Positions 18,594 to 26,728 of a DNA stretch of 64,000 nt are shown piece after piece. A program made the position numbers and the translations under genes. Positions within the stretch are counted from its first letter, which is position 1. Each line of letters opens with the position of its first letter. The notes beneath the pieces were generated by a model. That model searched no databases and was not told the origin of the DNA. It saw only the letters and a program-made list of their open reading frames with translations. The DNA is from UBA2166 sp964463965 (lineage in GTDB: Bacteria > Nitrospirota > Nitrospiria > Nitrospirales > UBA2166), in NCBI GenBank assembly GCA_964463965.1, contig CAYXED010000004.1, forward strand, positions 62,001 through 126,000. Reading direction: 5' to 3'.

Positions 18594-20159
18594 ATGGATA
18601 CAGAAACCAGTACCACCAATACCAGTGGCATTGATCTTACCCCTGGCGCGTTTGAGGACCACGATGAGCCCCTCCAGTTTTTCCTCGCTGAAATGGGCCG
18701 TGTGCCTCTTCTGACTCGAGAGGGGGAAATCAGGCTTGCAAAACTCATTGAGAAAGGCAAAAAAGAGCTTGCTTCAGTTGTGTTTAGCATGCCGTTGACC
18801 CTTGAACATTTAAGTACTATTCGTACTCAGTTGAAGAATAACGAGATCAGAGTTCGTGATGTTGTTTCTCTCCAAGATACAGGCGAAGGTGAAGATGTCG
18901 AGGAAGATACGACTGAACAGGACACTGAAGAGCTTCGGGAACATATCCTTCGGGAGTTGGCTTCGATCAAGAGATCATTTCAGACTTTGGTAAAAGCCAG
19001 TGTTGCTCGCCGCTCTAGCAGGCTGACTCGTGTAGCACGCAATAAAGCAGATAAACAATATAGATCTGCATGTACCCGGGTAGTTGAAAGAGCTGAGGCT
19101 TTGAATCTGATTCCAAAGCTAAGAGATCACTTTCTCAATCGGCTCAAGGATGTTGGAAGGGAAGTTGTAGAGGCAGAAGCATCCATTCAGCGGTGCTGTA
19201 AGCGTATTCGTGGGACAACTAAAGATTTGAGAGAAATGTCTCGCGATGCATCAGCATTTAAAAAAATTCGCCGCCGTACGGGCTTATCGGCTGAAAAGCT
19301 TGCTGCAGTCAAGACTGTTTTTGTCGAAGCACAACAGCGGGTAAGAAAAATTGAACGTCAGATTGCGATGGTGCCTGCAGATGAGCTTAAAGCTGCTCTA
19401 GCCATATTGGAATCTTCTGAAGCTGACGTCAACCGTAGTAAGTCTGACATGGTTGACGCGAACCTTCGTCTCGTCGTTAGCATTGCAAAGCGCTACCGTA
19501 ATAGAGGGCTTGCATTTCCTGATCTCATTCAGGAGGGAAGCATAGGATTGATGAGGGCGGTTGAAAAGTTTGAATATCAGCGTGGGTATAAGTTCAGTAC
19601 GTATGCCACATGGTGGATTCGTCAGGGTATTACTCGGGCAATTGCAGATCAGGGAAGAACAGTCAGGATTCCCGTTCATATGATTGAAACCATTAATAAA
19701 CTTCGGAGTACCACGCAGGAACTTGTTCGAAAAGGTGTCAGAGAACCTTCTGCAGAGGATATTGGGGCTAAGATGGATATGCCGCCTGCGAAGGTGAGGG
19801 AAATTCTCGGTATTGCTCAACATCCCATATCAATAGAAACTCCCATAGGTGATGATGAAGACCGCCACTTTGGAGATCTTCTTCAAGACAAAGGTGCTGT
19901 TTCCCCTCTTGAAACAGCGGTTCAATTTGATGTTCAGAGGCAAATCGCAAGTGCTTTGAAGACGCTGACACCACGGGAAGAGGCTGTCCTAAGAAAGCGT
20001 TTTGGTATTGGGGAACCTTCAGACCATACTCTTGAAGAAATTGGCCAAAATTTCTCAGTTACAAGGGAGCGGATTCGCCAAATCGAGGCGAAAGCTCTTC
20101 AAAAACTGAGAGCAGCTGGATGCCGCAAGACGCTCGAAAGTCTTGTAGAGTCTTTGTAA
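18594..20159 (+). CDS. rpoD: RNA polymerase primary sigma factor RpoD
   Basis: The principal sigma-70 factor, 521 residues. Region 1.2 is DEPLQFFLAEMGRVPLLTREGE. A non-conserved, highly charged insert (about residues 90-260) separates it from region 2. Region 2 contains MVDANLRLVVSIAKRYRNRGL, DLIQEGSIGLMRAVEKFEYQ and the melting motif KFSTYATWWIRQGI. Region 3 begins at GRTVRIPVHMIE, and region 4 ends with the helix-turn-helix TLEEIGQNFSVTRERIRQIE. Region 1.1 appears reduced to a short acidic Thr/Ser-rich leader. ATG 18594 has a good ribosome binding site. It stands alone rather than in a dnaG-rpoD operon. Confidence 0.97.
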   Translation: MDTETSTTNTSGIDLTPGAFEDHDEPLQFFLAEMGRVPLLTREGEIRLAKLIEKGKKELASVVFSMPLTLEHLSTIRTQLKNNEIRVRDVVSLQDTGEGEDVEEDTTEQDTEELREHILRELASIKRSFQTLVKASVARRSSRLTRVARNKADKQYRSACTRVVERAEALNLIPKLRDHFLNRLKDVGREVVEAEASIQRCCKRIRGTTKDLREMSRDASAFKKIRRRTGLSAEKLAAVKTVFVEAQQRVRKIERQIAMVPADELKAALAILESSEADVNRSKSDMVDANLRLVVSIAKRYRNRGLAFPDLIQEGSIGLMRAVEKFEYQRGYKFSTYATWWIRQGITRAIADQGRTVRIPVHMIETINKLRSTTQELVRKGVREPSAEDIGAKMDMPPAKVREILGIAQHPISIETPIGDDEDRHFGDLLQDKGAVSPLETAVQFDVQRQIASALKTLTPREEAVLRKRFGIGEPSDHTLEEIGQNFSVTRERIRQIEAKALQKLRAAGCRKTLESLVESL

Positions 20160-20272
20160 TTTGGTTTCGAAAGTTTTTGTTGCGGTTCTTGCATCTCAAG
20201 CGGATTTTTTTCTCCCGTTCCTCGAATTGAAAACTAAAGTTCGGGACTGGTAGTGATAACCTTTTGAGTGTG

Positions 20273-20302
20273 TTGACACTGCTTCAAAGCCAGAATTATA
20301 CT
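20273..20302 (+). promoter_or_regulatory. Strong sigma-70 promoter upstream of tRNA-Leu
   Basis: A perfect -35 TTGACA (20273-20278) and a near-perfect -10 TATACT (20297-20302) are spaced by 18 bases. Transcription would begin about 65 bases before the mature tRNA-Leu. This is the best promoter match seen in the window and fits a stable RNA gene. Confidence 0.8.
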
Positions 20303-20373
20303 CTCGCCCCTGAAAGTGATTGATTTCTAAAAAAATTAATAGGATGTGGAAGAAACTTTTGAACACACTTCGC

Positions 20374-20459
20374 GCCGAAGTGGTGGAACCTGGTAGACAC
20401 GCACGTTTGAGGGGCGTGTGGGGAAACCCGTGCGGGTTCGAATCCCGCCTTCGGCACCA
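20374..20459 (+). tRNA. tRNA-Leu (anticodon GAG)
   Basis: An 86-base class II tRNA. Acceptor GCCGAAG pairs with CTTCGGC (20449-20455). The D arm contains GGTGGAACCTGGTAGACAC. The anticodon stem CACG/CGTG frames loop TTTGAGG with anticodon GAG. A long variable arm (GGGGAAACCC region) follows, then the T arm GCGGG-TTCGAAT-CCCGC. The discriminator is A and CCA is encoded at 20457-20459. It reads CUC and CUU codons. Confidence 0.97.
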
Positions 20460-20509
20460 TTTATTTCTATTGTAAGTTCGTAAGGACTACTGGATGGTAG
20501 GGTTAAACA

Positions 20510-20544
20510 AAAGGGGCCCGCTGAGTATCAGCAGGCCCCTTTTG
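20510..20544. terminator. Bidirectional rho-independent terminator between tRNA-Leu and groEL
   Basis: A long hairpin pairs AAAAGGGGCC (20510-20519) with GGCCCCTTTT (20535-20544) and GCTGA with TCAGC, with one C/A mismatch and a GTA loop. A TTTTGTTTT tail follows on the plus strand, and AAAA before the stem gives a T-run on the minus strand. It can therefore end both tRNA-Leu and groESL transcripts, which converge here. Confidence 0.92.
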
Positions 20545-20578
20545 TTTTAGAAGCAGGTACTTATAGGGGGTACTCTGC

Positions 20579-22228
20579 TTAGTACATTCCTTCCATACCA
20601 CCCATACCACCATGCGCTCCTCCTGGAGGCATCGGCATTGGCTTTTCTTTTTCTGGTAATTCCGTAACCAAAACTTCGGTTGTCAACATCAGCCCGGCGA
20701 CGCTAGCGGCATTCTGAATAGCACTTCTAACCACCTTGGTTGGGTCGATGATTCCCGCTTTGATCATGTCAACATAGTCTTCGGTTTTTCCAGCGTCAAA
20801 ACCAATATTGGCTTTTTCATCCTTGACCCTAGCCACAACAACGGATCCTTCTTTTCCGGCATTAGTAGCAATCTGGCGAAGGGGTTCCTCCACGGCTCGA
20901 GTGATGATGTCAACACCGATTTGCTGATCAGCAGAAACTTTTAATTTCTGAAGGGCAGGAATGGCTCGAAGTAAGGCTACCCCGCCGCCTGGGACAATTC
21001 CTTCTTCCACTGCAGCCTTCGTAGCGTGGAGGGCATCCTCAACTCTGGCTTTCCGCTCCTTCATTTCTGGCTCCGTGGCAGCACCAATACGAATTACTGC
21101 AACGCCACCAACAATTTTAGCTAGTCTCTCCTGAAGCTTCTCCCGATCATAGTCGGAAGTTGTTTCCTCAATTTGCGCTTTGATCTGCTTCACACGGCCC
21201 TGTATTTCGGATTGCTTACCACCACCTTCTACGATTGTAGTATTGTCCTTATCGATGGCGATTCTTTTTGCCCTTCCAAGGTCGTTGATGTTCACATTTT
21301 CAAGCTTTATGCCTAGTTCCTCTGAAATCATTTGGCCACCAGTGAGGATAGCAATATCTTCAAGCATTGCTTTTCTGCGGTCCCCAAACCCTGGAGCTTT
21401 GACTGCACAGATATTCAGAGTACCGCGCAATTTGTTAACCACCAATGTAGCTAACGCTTCTCCTTCCACCTCTTCCGCAATAATTAGCAGAGGACGCCCC
21501 GCTTTAGCTACTTGTTCAAGAACTCCGAGGAGATCTTTCATGTTGCTTATTTTCTTCTCGTGAATCAAAATAAATGCATCCTCGAGGATGCATTCCATTC
21601 GCTCCGCGTTGGTTACGAAATATGGGGAGGTATACCCCCTATCAAATTGCATACCTTCAACAACATCAAGGGTGGTAGTTAAACTTTTTGCTTCTTCGAC
21701 AGTGATTACACCATCTTTGCCAACTTTTTCCATTGCCTCGGCAATTAAGTCACCGACGGCAACATCATTGTTAGCTGAAATAATGCCTATCTGTGCAATT
21801 TCTTTCTTGTCGTTGCAGGCTTTGCTGAGACTTTGCAATTCCCCAACGATAGTTTCAACAGCGGCATCTAAGCCACGCTTTATATCCATAGCATTTGCGC
21901 CGGCCGCTACGTTTTTTACACCTTCCCGAAAAATCGCTTCAGCCAGAACTGTAGCTGTGGTCGTACCGTCTCCTGCAACGTCGCTGGTTTTGCTTGCCAC
22001 TTCTCGAACCAATTGGGCACCCATGTTTTCATAAGGGTCTTCCAGCTCAATCTCTTTAGCCACAGTTACACCATCTTTTGTGATGGTTGGGGCTCCCCAT
22101 TTCTTGCTGAGCATGGCATTACGCCCTTTTGGACCCAGCGTGGCTTTCACAGCCTTGGCGAGTTTCCCTACACCCTTCAGAATCAGCTGACGGGCATCTG
22201 CGGAATATTCCATTTGTTTTGCTGCCAT
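20579..22228 (-). CDS. groEL: Chaperonin GroEL
   Basis: The 60-kDa chaperonin, 549 residues, forms the double-ring folding chamber. Landmark segments are LGPKGRNAMLSKKWGAPTITKDGVTVA, the nucleotide-binding GDGTTTATVLA, VEEGIVPGGGVALLRA and the C-terminal flexible MPPGGAHGGMGGMEGMY tail rich in Gly-Gly-Met. It follows groES after 37 bases in the same direction. No truncation or unusual residue is visible. The gene ends about 35 bases before a bidirectional terminator. Confidence 0.98.
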   Translation of the reverse strand: MAAKQMEYSADARQLILKGVGKLAKAVKATLGPKGRNAMLSKKWGAPTITKDGVTVAKEIELEDPYENMGAQLVREVASKTSDVAGDGTTTATVLAEAIFREGVKNVAAGANAMDIKRGLDAAVETIVGELQSLSKACNDKKEIAQIGIISANNDVAVGDLIAEAMEKVGKDGVITVEEAKSLTTTLDVVEGMQFDRGYTSPYFVTNAERMECILEDAFILIHEKKISNMKDLLGVLEQVAKAGRPLLIIAEEVEGEALATLVVNKLRGTLNICAVKAPGFGDRRKAMLEDIAILTGGQMISEELGIKLENVNINDLGRAKRIAIDKDNTTIVEGGGKQSEIQGRVKQIKAQIEETTSDYDREKLQERLAKIVGGVAVIRIGAATEPEMKERKARVEDALHATKAAVEEGIVPGGGVALLRAIPALQKLKVSADQQIGVDIITRAVEEPLRQIATNAGKEGSVVVARVKDEKANIGFDAGKTEDYVDMIKAGIIDPTKVVRSAIQNAASVAGLMLTTEVLVTELPEKEKPMPMPPGGAHGGMGGMEGMY

Positions 22229-22265
22229 TGTTGTCTCCTCTCTTGCTCCTAACAGGTTAGCGGGC

Positions 22266-22553
22266 TTATTCGAACAGCCCCAAAACTTCTTCTTCCTTCA
22301 TGACGACATATTCCACGTCATCAAGCTTAATCTTGCTACCTCCGTAGCGTTCGCATAGAATGCTATCTCCAACTTTTACTAATGTTACATCAGGACCAAT
22401 GGCCCTCACAGTCCCTTTCTGGGACTTCTCTTTGGCTGTCTCCGGGATAAAAATTCCTCCGGCAGACTTCTCCATGTCTTCGTCAAGATACTCGACAAAG
22501 ATACGATCTCTTAGTGGTTTAAAAGCGGTTTTGGCCTTCTCCTTCACTGCCAT
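22266..22553 (-). CDS. groES: Co-chaperonin GroES
   Basis: The 10-kDa lid of the GroEL chamber, 95 residues. It shows the N-terminal FKPLRDRIFVEYLDEDMEKSAGGIFIPETAKEKSQ, including the mobile loop, and the later VGDSILCERYGGSKIKLDD and YVVMKEEEVLGLFE. It is the first gene of groES-groEL. A GAGGAGGAACCAC stretch precedes the ATG. A TTGACT/TATTTG promoter lies upstream. I found no CIRCE operator, so HrcA control is not indicated. Confidence 0.97.
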   Translation of the reverse strand: MAVKEKAKTAFKPLRDRIFVEYLDEDMEKSAGGIFIPETAKEKSQKGTVRAIGPDVTLVKVGDSILCERYGGSKIKLDDVEYVVMKEEEVLGLFE

Positions 22554-22623
22554 GTGGTTCCTCCTCGATTATTTGGTTAACTCATCTTAAGTCATTTCGC
22601 AGCCTTATGGCCACATGACCAAC

Positions 22624-22652
22624 AAATAATCACGGTTTTGATGAAAGTCAAG
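22624..22652 (-). promoter_or_regulatory. Putative sigma-70 promoter of groES-groEL
   Basis: On the minus strand, TTGACT (22652-22647) and TATTTG (22629-22624) are separated by 17 bases, about 70 bases upstream of the groES start. The -35 is strong and the -10 weak. No sigma-32-type CCCCAT -10 and no CIRCE inverted repeat are present in the 296-base region between groES and priA. Confidence 0.5.
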
Positions 22653-22849
22653 ATGTAATTGCCTTGGGTAATGGGAAAAATCAATATTTCCAAAAAATTT
22701 GAGCAGTGAATTTCTCTAGATAGAAGACAAACAAAATCTCTAAAATGCCCCTATGATGCCATTAAAAGAGCATTATCTTAGCTTTTTGGTGTTTATTAGA
22801 CCACAAAATGTTAGACGCAGGTATATCACTTTTGGTTTTAGGAAATTTC

Positions 22850-25108
22850 TTACAGAAATGTCTGGGGATCCACGTCAATTTCAAAGCCAATATCACGGGA
22901 GGGTGAGGTGCTTCTTAGAACTTCCAAGGACTCCTGAATAGCACTTTGAGCAAGTTCTGCACCGAGTGCTGATGGAGACTCCTTAACTAAAATATGGTAT
23001 CGATAGCGGCCCCTCATTCTTGAATAAGGCGCTGGAATTGGGCCTAATATCTCTTTTAGACCTGAGACTTTGTCTTTCCTAATGTGTGAGGCCCAGTTAG
23101 ACGCACATTTTTCGACGAAACCTTTATTTTCTCCTGTGACACGGAGGCAAATTAACCTATTGAATGGGGGAAACGAAAGCTCTCTTCTTGCTTCGAGCTC
23201 GCTTTCATAGAATAGAGCCGGGTTTTGGTTCTCCAAAGATTCGAGCATAGGATGTCGAGGGTTTAATGCCTGAATCAGTATTTCACCATCAGAAACAAGA
23301 TCTTTGATTGTCATAAGATGGTGAAAAGCACGCTCTGAAGCTCTGAAATCTGGCATGTGAAGCATTGTGTCTGCAGATATAACTCCAACTAGTGACAACG
23401 GAGGTTTTGGCGCAATATCCAGCATCATTGACGTTCCTACCAGAATATCAACCTTTTCAAAATCTAAATCAGTCATGAATGACAATAGGGCAGCTTTTGA
23501 TCTAAAGATGTCCTTATCCATTCGTATTATGGTGGCAGTAGGAAAAAGTTTTCTGGCTTCTTCTTCCACACCCTCTGTTCCAAAACCCATGGGTATGACA
23601 TGTGCCCCCGAGCATCGAGAGCATGTATCTGGGGCAGCGCGCATTTCTCCACATATATGACATAGTAAATGGTGTTTTTTTCTGTAGTATGTGAGTGCAA
23701 CACTGCAATAAGTACAACGTATTGTGTGACCACAATCCTGGCACCACAATGATCTTGAAAATCCTCGGCGCGACTGAAATAAGGCTACTAGTTCTTTATT
23801 TCGTAAGCGGGTTTCTATGGCATCAAGAAGGGGTTCTGAGAAAATACGCCCTTTCTTAGTCACTTTTTTCATATCAATGCATCTAACTGGTGCATTCGGT
23901 TGCTTAAATAAAGTTCCCTCAGTGGTTGATCGAAGGGAAGGGGGGTATATAACAGCAGCCTTTTTCGATTGGATCATGTGTATAGCATCAACTGATGGGT
24001 GTAGCGATCCAAGAATAACTGTAGCATTTTCTCTGTGTGCTCTTGCCAGGGAAAGCTCACGGGTGTGGAATCGAGGTTCGTTATTGGTCTTGTGTCTAAA
24101 GTCGTGCTCTTCATCCACAATGATGAGGCCTAAATTAACCATGGGTGCGAAGATGCTAGAGCGTGTGCCCACCAGGACATCTGCATCACCGGATTGAACC
24201 CTATTCCACTCCAAGGATCTATGAGGAAGGCTGTGTGTTCCTATCCAGTCTGATATTCGATTGCCAAGAGATAATCTAATGGTGGAAAGAAAAATACGCG
24301 CTTGGGCTTCGTGAGGAAACACTACAATACAGCTACGGCGTTTTAACAATGTTTCCTTTATGGCTTCAAGATACATATCAGCACGATAGTTTTGGTGTAC
24401 CTGTAAAATGAAAACTTTGTTCCGGTTTTTTTGTATAGATGAGGCAAGTGTGCTTGGTAAAAACCTCTTTTTACCGAGAAAATGAGGCATATCTGGTAAG
24501 TCTCGACGGAATTTTGATTTTTGAGAGTCTTTGCTCAGTTTTATTTTGGGATAAAGCGTAGATGGTATATCAACTGTATGCTCTATATGACCGTTTTTCT
24601 GAAGCGTAGCCAGAGCAGGGAGTATTTTTCTTGAGCCCAACCGTTGACGTAGATATTGATGGGTAAGCCCATGTCTTGAAGATTTAAGGCGGGTAAGAAT
24701 TTCATGTTGAATTGCCCTTCCACGGCCTGAACCCGCTGCCATTATTCGGCCTAATGGAGTAATAGTGAATCGTTCTTTGACCCTTTGCCTGAGTTGAGGA
24801 GGGACCATCGATTGGATGCATGGGCCTAGAGGGGAAAGATAATATGATGACATCCAGCGGCCAAGTGACAACATCTTTGGCGATAGTTGAAATGATTCTC
24901 CAGCCACATCTTCAATTTCCTTAAGACTCTTAATGTTGGTATTTTCAGCAATTTCAATAACTAACCCAATCTGCGAATTAGAACCAAATGGAACTTTAAC
25001 CATACTGCCAGAATGGACGTTCTGGCGTAAGGTTTTTGGTATGGCGTAGGTGAACAGTTGACGTGGAAGATGCGTGATAAGAACCAGCGCAATTTGAGAG
25101 GGTGCCAT
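22850..25108 (-). CDS. priA: PriA-like primosomal protein N' with degenerate helicase motifs
   Basis: PriA reloads DnaB at stalled forks. This 752-residue protein has the N-terminal 3'-DNA-binding and winged-helix regions, eight zinc-binding cysteines (CQDCG, CTYCS, CHICG, CSRC) and the C-terminal domain with IDVDPQTFL. The ATPase is broken. The Walker A position, normally GVTGSGKT, reads VHQNYRAD (about residues 237-244). Motif III GSATPS reads GSLHPS. Motif V GTQMIAKGHDF is replaced by GTSMMLDIAPK. The motif VI segment VAGRAGR is replaced by TIKDLVSD. DEEHD (motif II) remains. The frame is intact with no stop, so the protein is probably a functional pseudohelicase acting as scaffold, as reported for Deinococcus PriA. 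It is divergent from nuoA. Confidence 0.93.
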   Translation of the reverse strand: MAPSQIALVLITHLPRQLFTYAIPKTLRQNVHSGSMVKVPFGSNSQIGLVIEIAENTNIKSLKEIEDVAGESFQLSPKMLSLGRWMSSYYLSPLGPCIQSMVPPQLRQRVKERFTITPLGRIMAAGSGRGRAIQHEILTRLKSSRHGLTHQYLRQRLGSRKILPALATLQKNGHIEHTVDIPSTLYPKIKLSKDSQKSKFRRDLPDMPHFLGKKRFLPSTLASSIQKNRNKVFILQVHQNYRADMYLEAIKETLLKRRSCIVVFPHEAQARIFLSTIRLSLGNRISDWIGTHSLPHRSLEWNRVQSGDADVLVGTRSSIFAPMVNLGLIIVDEEHDFRHKTNNEPRFHTRELSLARAHRENATVILGSLHPSVDAIHMIQSKKAAVIYPPSLRSTTEGTLFKQPNAPVRCIDMKKVTKKGRIFSEPLLDAIETRLRNKELVALFQSRRGFSRSLWCQDCGHTIRCTYCSVALTYYRKKHHLLCHICGEMRAAPDTCSRCSGAHVIPMGFGTEGVEEEARKLFPTATIIRMDKDIFRSKAALLSFMTDLDFEKVDILVGTSMMLDIAPKPPLSLVGVISADTMLHMPDFRASERAFHHLMTIKDLVSDGEILIQALNPRHPMLESLENQNPALFYESELEARRELSFPPFNRLICLRVTGENKGFVEKCASNWASHIRKDKVSGLKEILGPIPAPYSRMRGRYRYHILVKESPSALGAELAQSAIQESLEVLRSTSPSRDIGFEIDVDPQTFL

Positions 25109-25262
25109 CACTAGTGGACGATAGCAAACAAACCTAATGTGTCAAGATTTTCGATGAGAATGAGCAAAGTTTACTTATAAGGCTTATTTGAAAATCAGCC
25201 TGAATTTCTGCAATAAGGGCGTAGGCCGATTATCCGCTTGCACCAGAAAAAAGGCCGATGCT

Positions 25263-25658
25263 ATGCTACACGCTATGGATCTATCGCCGACACTAATCTC
25301 GTATTTGGGAGAATATTTGCCAATCTTGTTGTTTCTTGTGGCGGCGTTTGTATTTGGTGCTGGAGTTTTGCTTGTCAGTTATGTTGCTCAGCCAAAGTAT
25401 CCAGAAGCTGAAAAACTCACCACGTATGAATGTGGAAGCGAGCCTATATCAGATGCTCGAATGCCGTTTCCTGTCAGATACTATATTATAGCTATGTTGT
25501 TTGTTATCTTCGATGTTGAGGTAATTTTCCTGTATCCTTGGGCAGTGGCATTCTACGATATTGGAATGATTGGCATGATGGAAATGATGATCTTCATTGG
25601 ATTATTTTTTGTTGCCTATTTTTATGCCTGGATGAAGGGAGCATTGGAATGGGACTAA
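25263..25658 (+). CDS. nuoA: NADH-quinone oxidoreductase subunit A
   Basis: NuoA is a small membrane subunit of complex I at the quinone-site interface. About 131 residues from ATG 25263 contain three transmembrane helices. The conserved loop KLTTYECGSEPISDARMPFPVRYY carries the family cysteine, and the second helix has FVIFDVEVIFLYPWA. ATG 25263 follows an AAAAAGG motif; ATG 25275 is an alternative, while the open frame back to 25188 is not family-like. It overlaps nuoB by ten bases and opens the main complex I locus, divergent from priA. Confidence 0.95.
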   Translation: MLHAMDLSPTLISYLGEYLPILLFLVAAFVFGAGVLLVSYVAQPKYPEAEKLTTYECGSEPISDARMPFPVRYYIIAMLFVIFDVEVIFLYPWAVAFYDIGMIGMMEMMIFIGLFFVAYFYAWMKGALEWD

Positions 25659-26179
25659 TTCAGATTGGACCTCAAGATAAATCTGGAGATCTTGGTATTA
25701 TTACCCTAACACTCGAGAAGGCGGTCAATTGGGCACGAAAAGGGTCTTTGTGGCCAATGACTTTTGGGTTAGCGTGTTGTGCTATTGAGATGATGGCGGC
25801 AGTTTCTTCGCGATATGATATGGATCGATATGGTGCGGGTGTTTTCCGAGGATCACCTCGGCAATCCGACCTGATGATTGTGGCAGGGACGGTGTGTCGT
25901 CGTATGGCCCCTGTAATTAGGAAGGTATATGACCAGATGCCGGAGCCAAAGTATGTTATTTCAATGGGATCATGCGCAACGTCTGGAAACATTTATGATA
26001 GCTATCCCGTTGTTCAAGGGGTGGACAGAATTGTTCCTGTGGATATGTATGTACCAGGATGTCCACCTACGCCTGAGGCTCTTTTCGACGGTATTTTGAA
26101 ACTTCAGGATGAAATTATGCGACGACGGGTATTCACAAAGCAGCCTAAAGAAGTAAGTATGAAATCCTCCACCGAGTAA
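25649..26179 (+). CDS. nuoB: NADH-quinone oxidoreductase subunit B
   Basis: NuoB holds the terminal [4Fe-4S] cluster N2, which passes electrons to quinone. The 176-residue protein starts at ATG 25649 inside the end of nuoA. The N2 ligands are visible: the tandem cysteines in FGLACCAIEMM, the cysteine in SMGSCATSG, and the cysteine in VPGCPPTPEAL. The SRYDMDRYG and GSPRQSDLMIVAG segments are typical. All four ligands are intact, so the subunit should be functional. Confidence 0.97.
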   Translation: MGLIQIGPQDKSGDLGIITLTLEKAVNWARKGSLWPMTFGLACCAIEMMAAVSSRYDMDRYGAGVFRGSPRQSDLMIVAGTVCRRMAPVIRKVYDQMPEPKYVISMGSCATSGNIYDSYPVVQGVDRIVPVDMYVPGCPPTPEALFDGILKLQDEIMRRRVFTKQPKEVSMKSSTE

Positions 26180-26187
26180 AATACAAT

Positions 26188-26676
26188 ATGCACCCTGCCT
26201 CTGAACGGATAAAAAAACGGTTTCCAGAAGTTGAGCTTGTGGAGTATCGAGGTGAGGTAACTGTGGTCGTGAAGCGTGAATCGATACATCAAGTGTGTCT
26301 GTTTTTGCGTGATGATCCGTATATGTTGTGTGATTACATCGTACATGTTAGTTCTGTTGATTGGCCAAAAGATCCTGAACGATTCGAAGTTGTATATGAG
26401 GTTTACTCTGTCCTCAAGCGCCATCGGATACGTGTAAAAACCCGTGTTCCAGAGTCTGACCCTCGTGTTGATTCTATGGTTGATATCTGGAAGGGGGCAG
26501 AATTCATGGAACGAGAAGTTTTTGACATGATGGGAATTCGGTTTGATAATCATCCCGATCTTCGCCGTATTTTGCTTCCTGATGATTATCCTGAAGGTTA
26601 CCCCTTACGAAAAGACTTTCCTCTCCAAGGCAAAGGGTGGCGTGACACCTTTGATTTCCTTGGGGAAAAGCCGTAA
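26188..26676 (+). CDS. nuoC: NADH-quinone oxidoreductase subunit C
   Basis: NuoC is the 30-kDa-type peripheral subunit beside NuoD. The 162 residues contain DYIVHVSSVDWP, FEVVYEVYSV and the signature WKGAEFMEREVFDMMGIRFDNHPDLRRILLPDDY, ending near YPLRKDFPL. It is separate from nuoD rather than fused as NuoCD. It lies eight bases after nuoB. The next plus-strand gene, nuoD, is 1.8 kb away because a radical SAM gene on the other strand sits between them. Confidence 0.96.
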   Translation: MHPASERIKKRFPEVELVEYRGEVTVVVKRESIHQVCLFLRDDPYMLCDYIVHVSSVDWPKDPERFEVVYEVYSVLKRHRIRVKTRVPESDPRVDSMVDIWKGAEFMEREVFDMMGIRFDNHPDLRRILLPDDYPEGYPLRKDFPLQGKGWRDTFDFLGEKP

Positions 26677-26728
26677 AAGCTTACTTTCCCAACCTCACTA
26701 ACATTTACGGAAAAAACATGGAAGAAAA

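Noticed and set aside
21180..22034. Long plus-strand open frames (127 and 148 codons) within groEL
   Set aside because: They are antisense shadows of the highly conserved groEL coding sequence with no plausible protein features.
22554..22849. CIRCE operator or sigma-32 promoter for groESL
   Set aside because: I looked for TTAGCACTC-N9-GAGTGCTAA and for a CCCCAT-type -10 and found neither. A lone TTAGCACTC near 62370 has no inverted partner.
22850..25108. priA as a decayed pseudogene
   Set aside because: The frame is open over 752 codons, and zinc cysteines, DEEHD and terminal domains are kept, so selective loss of ATPase motifs is more likely than decay.
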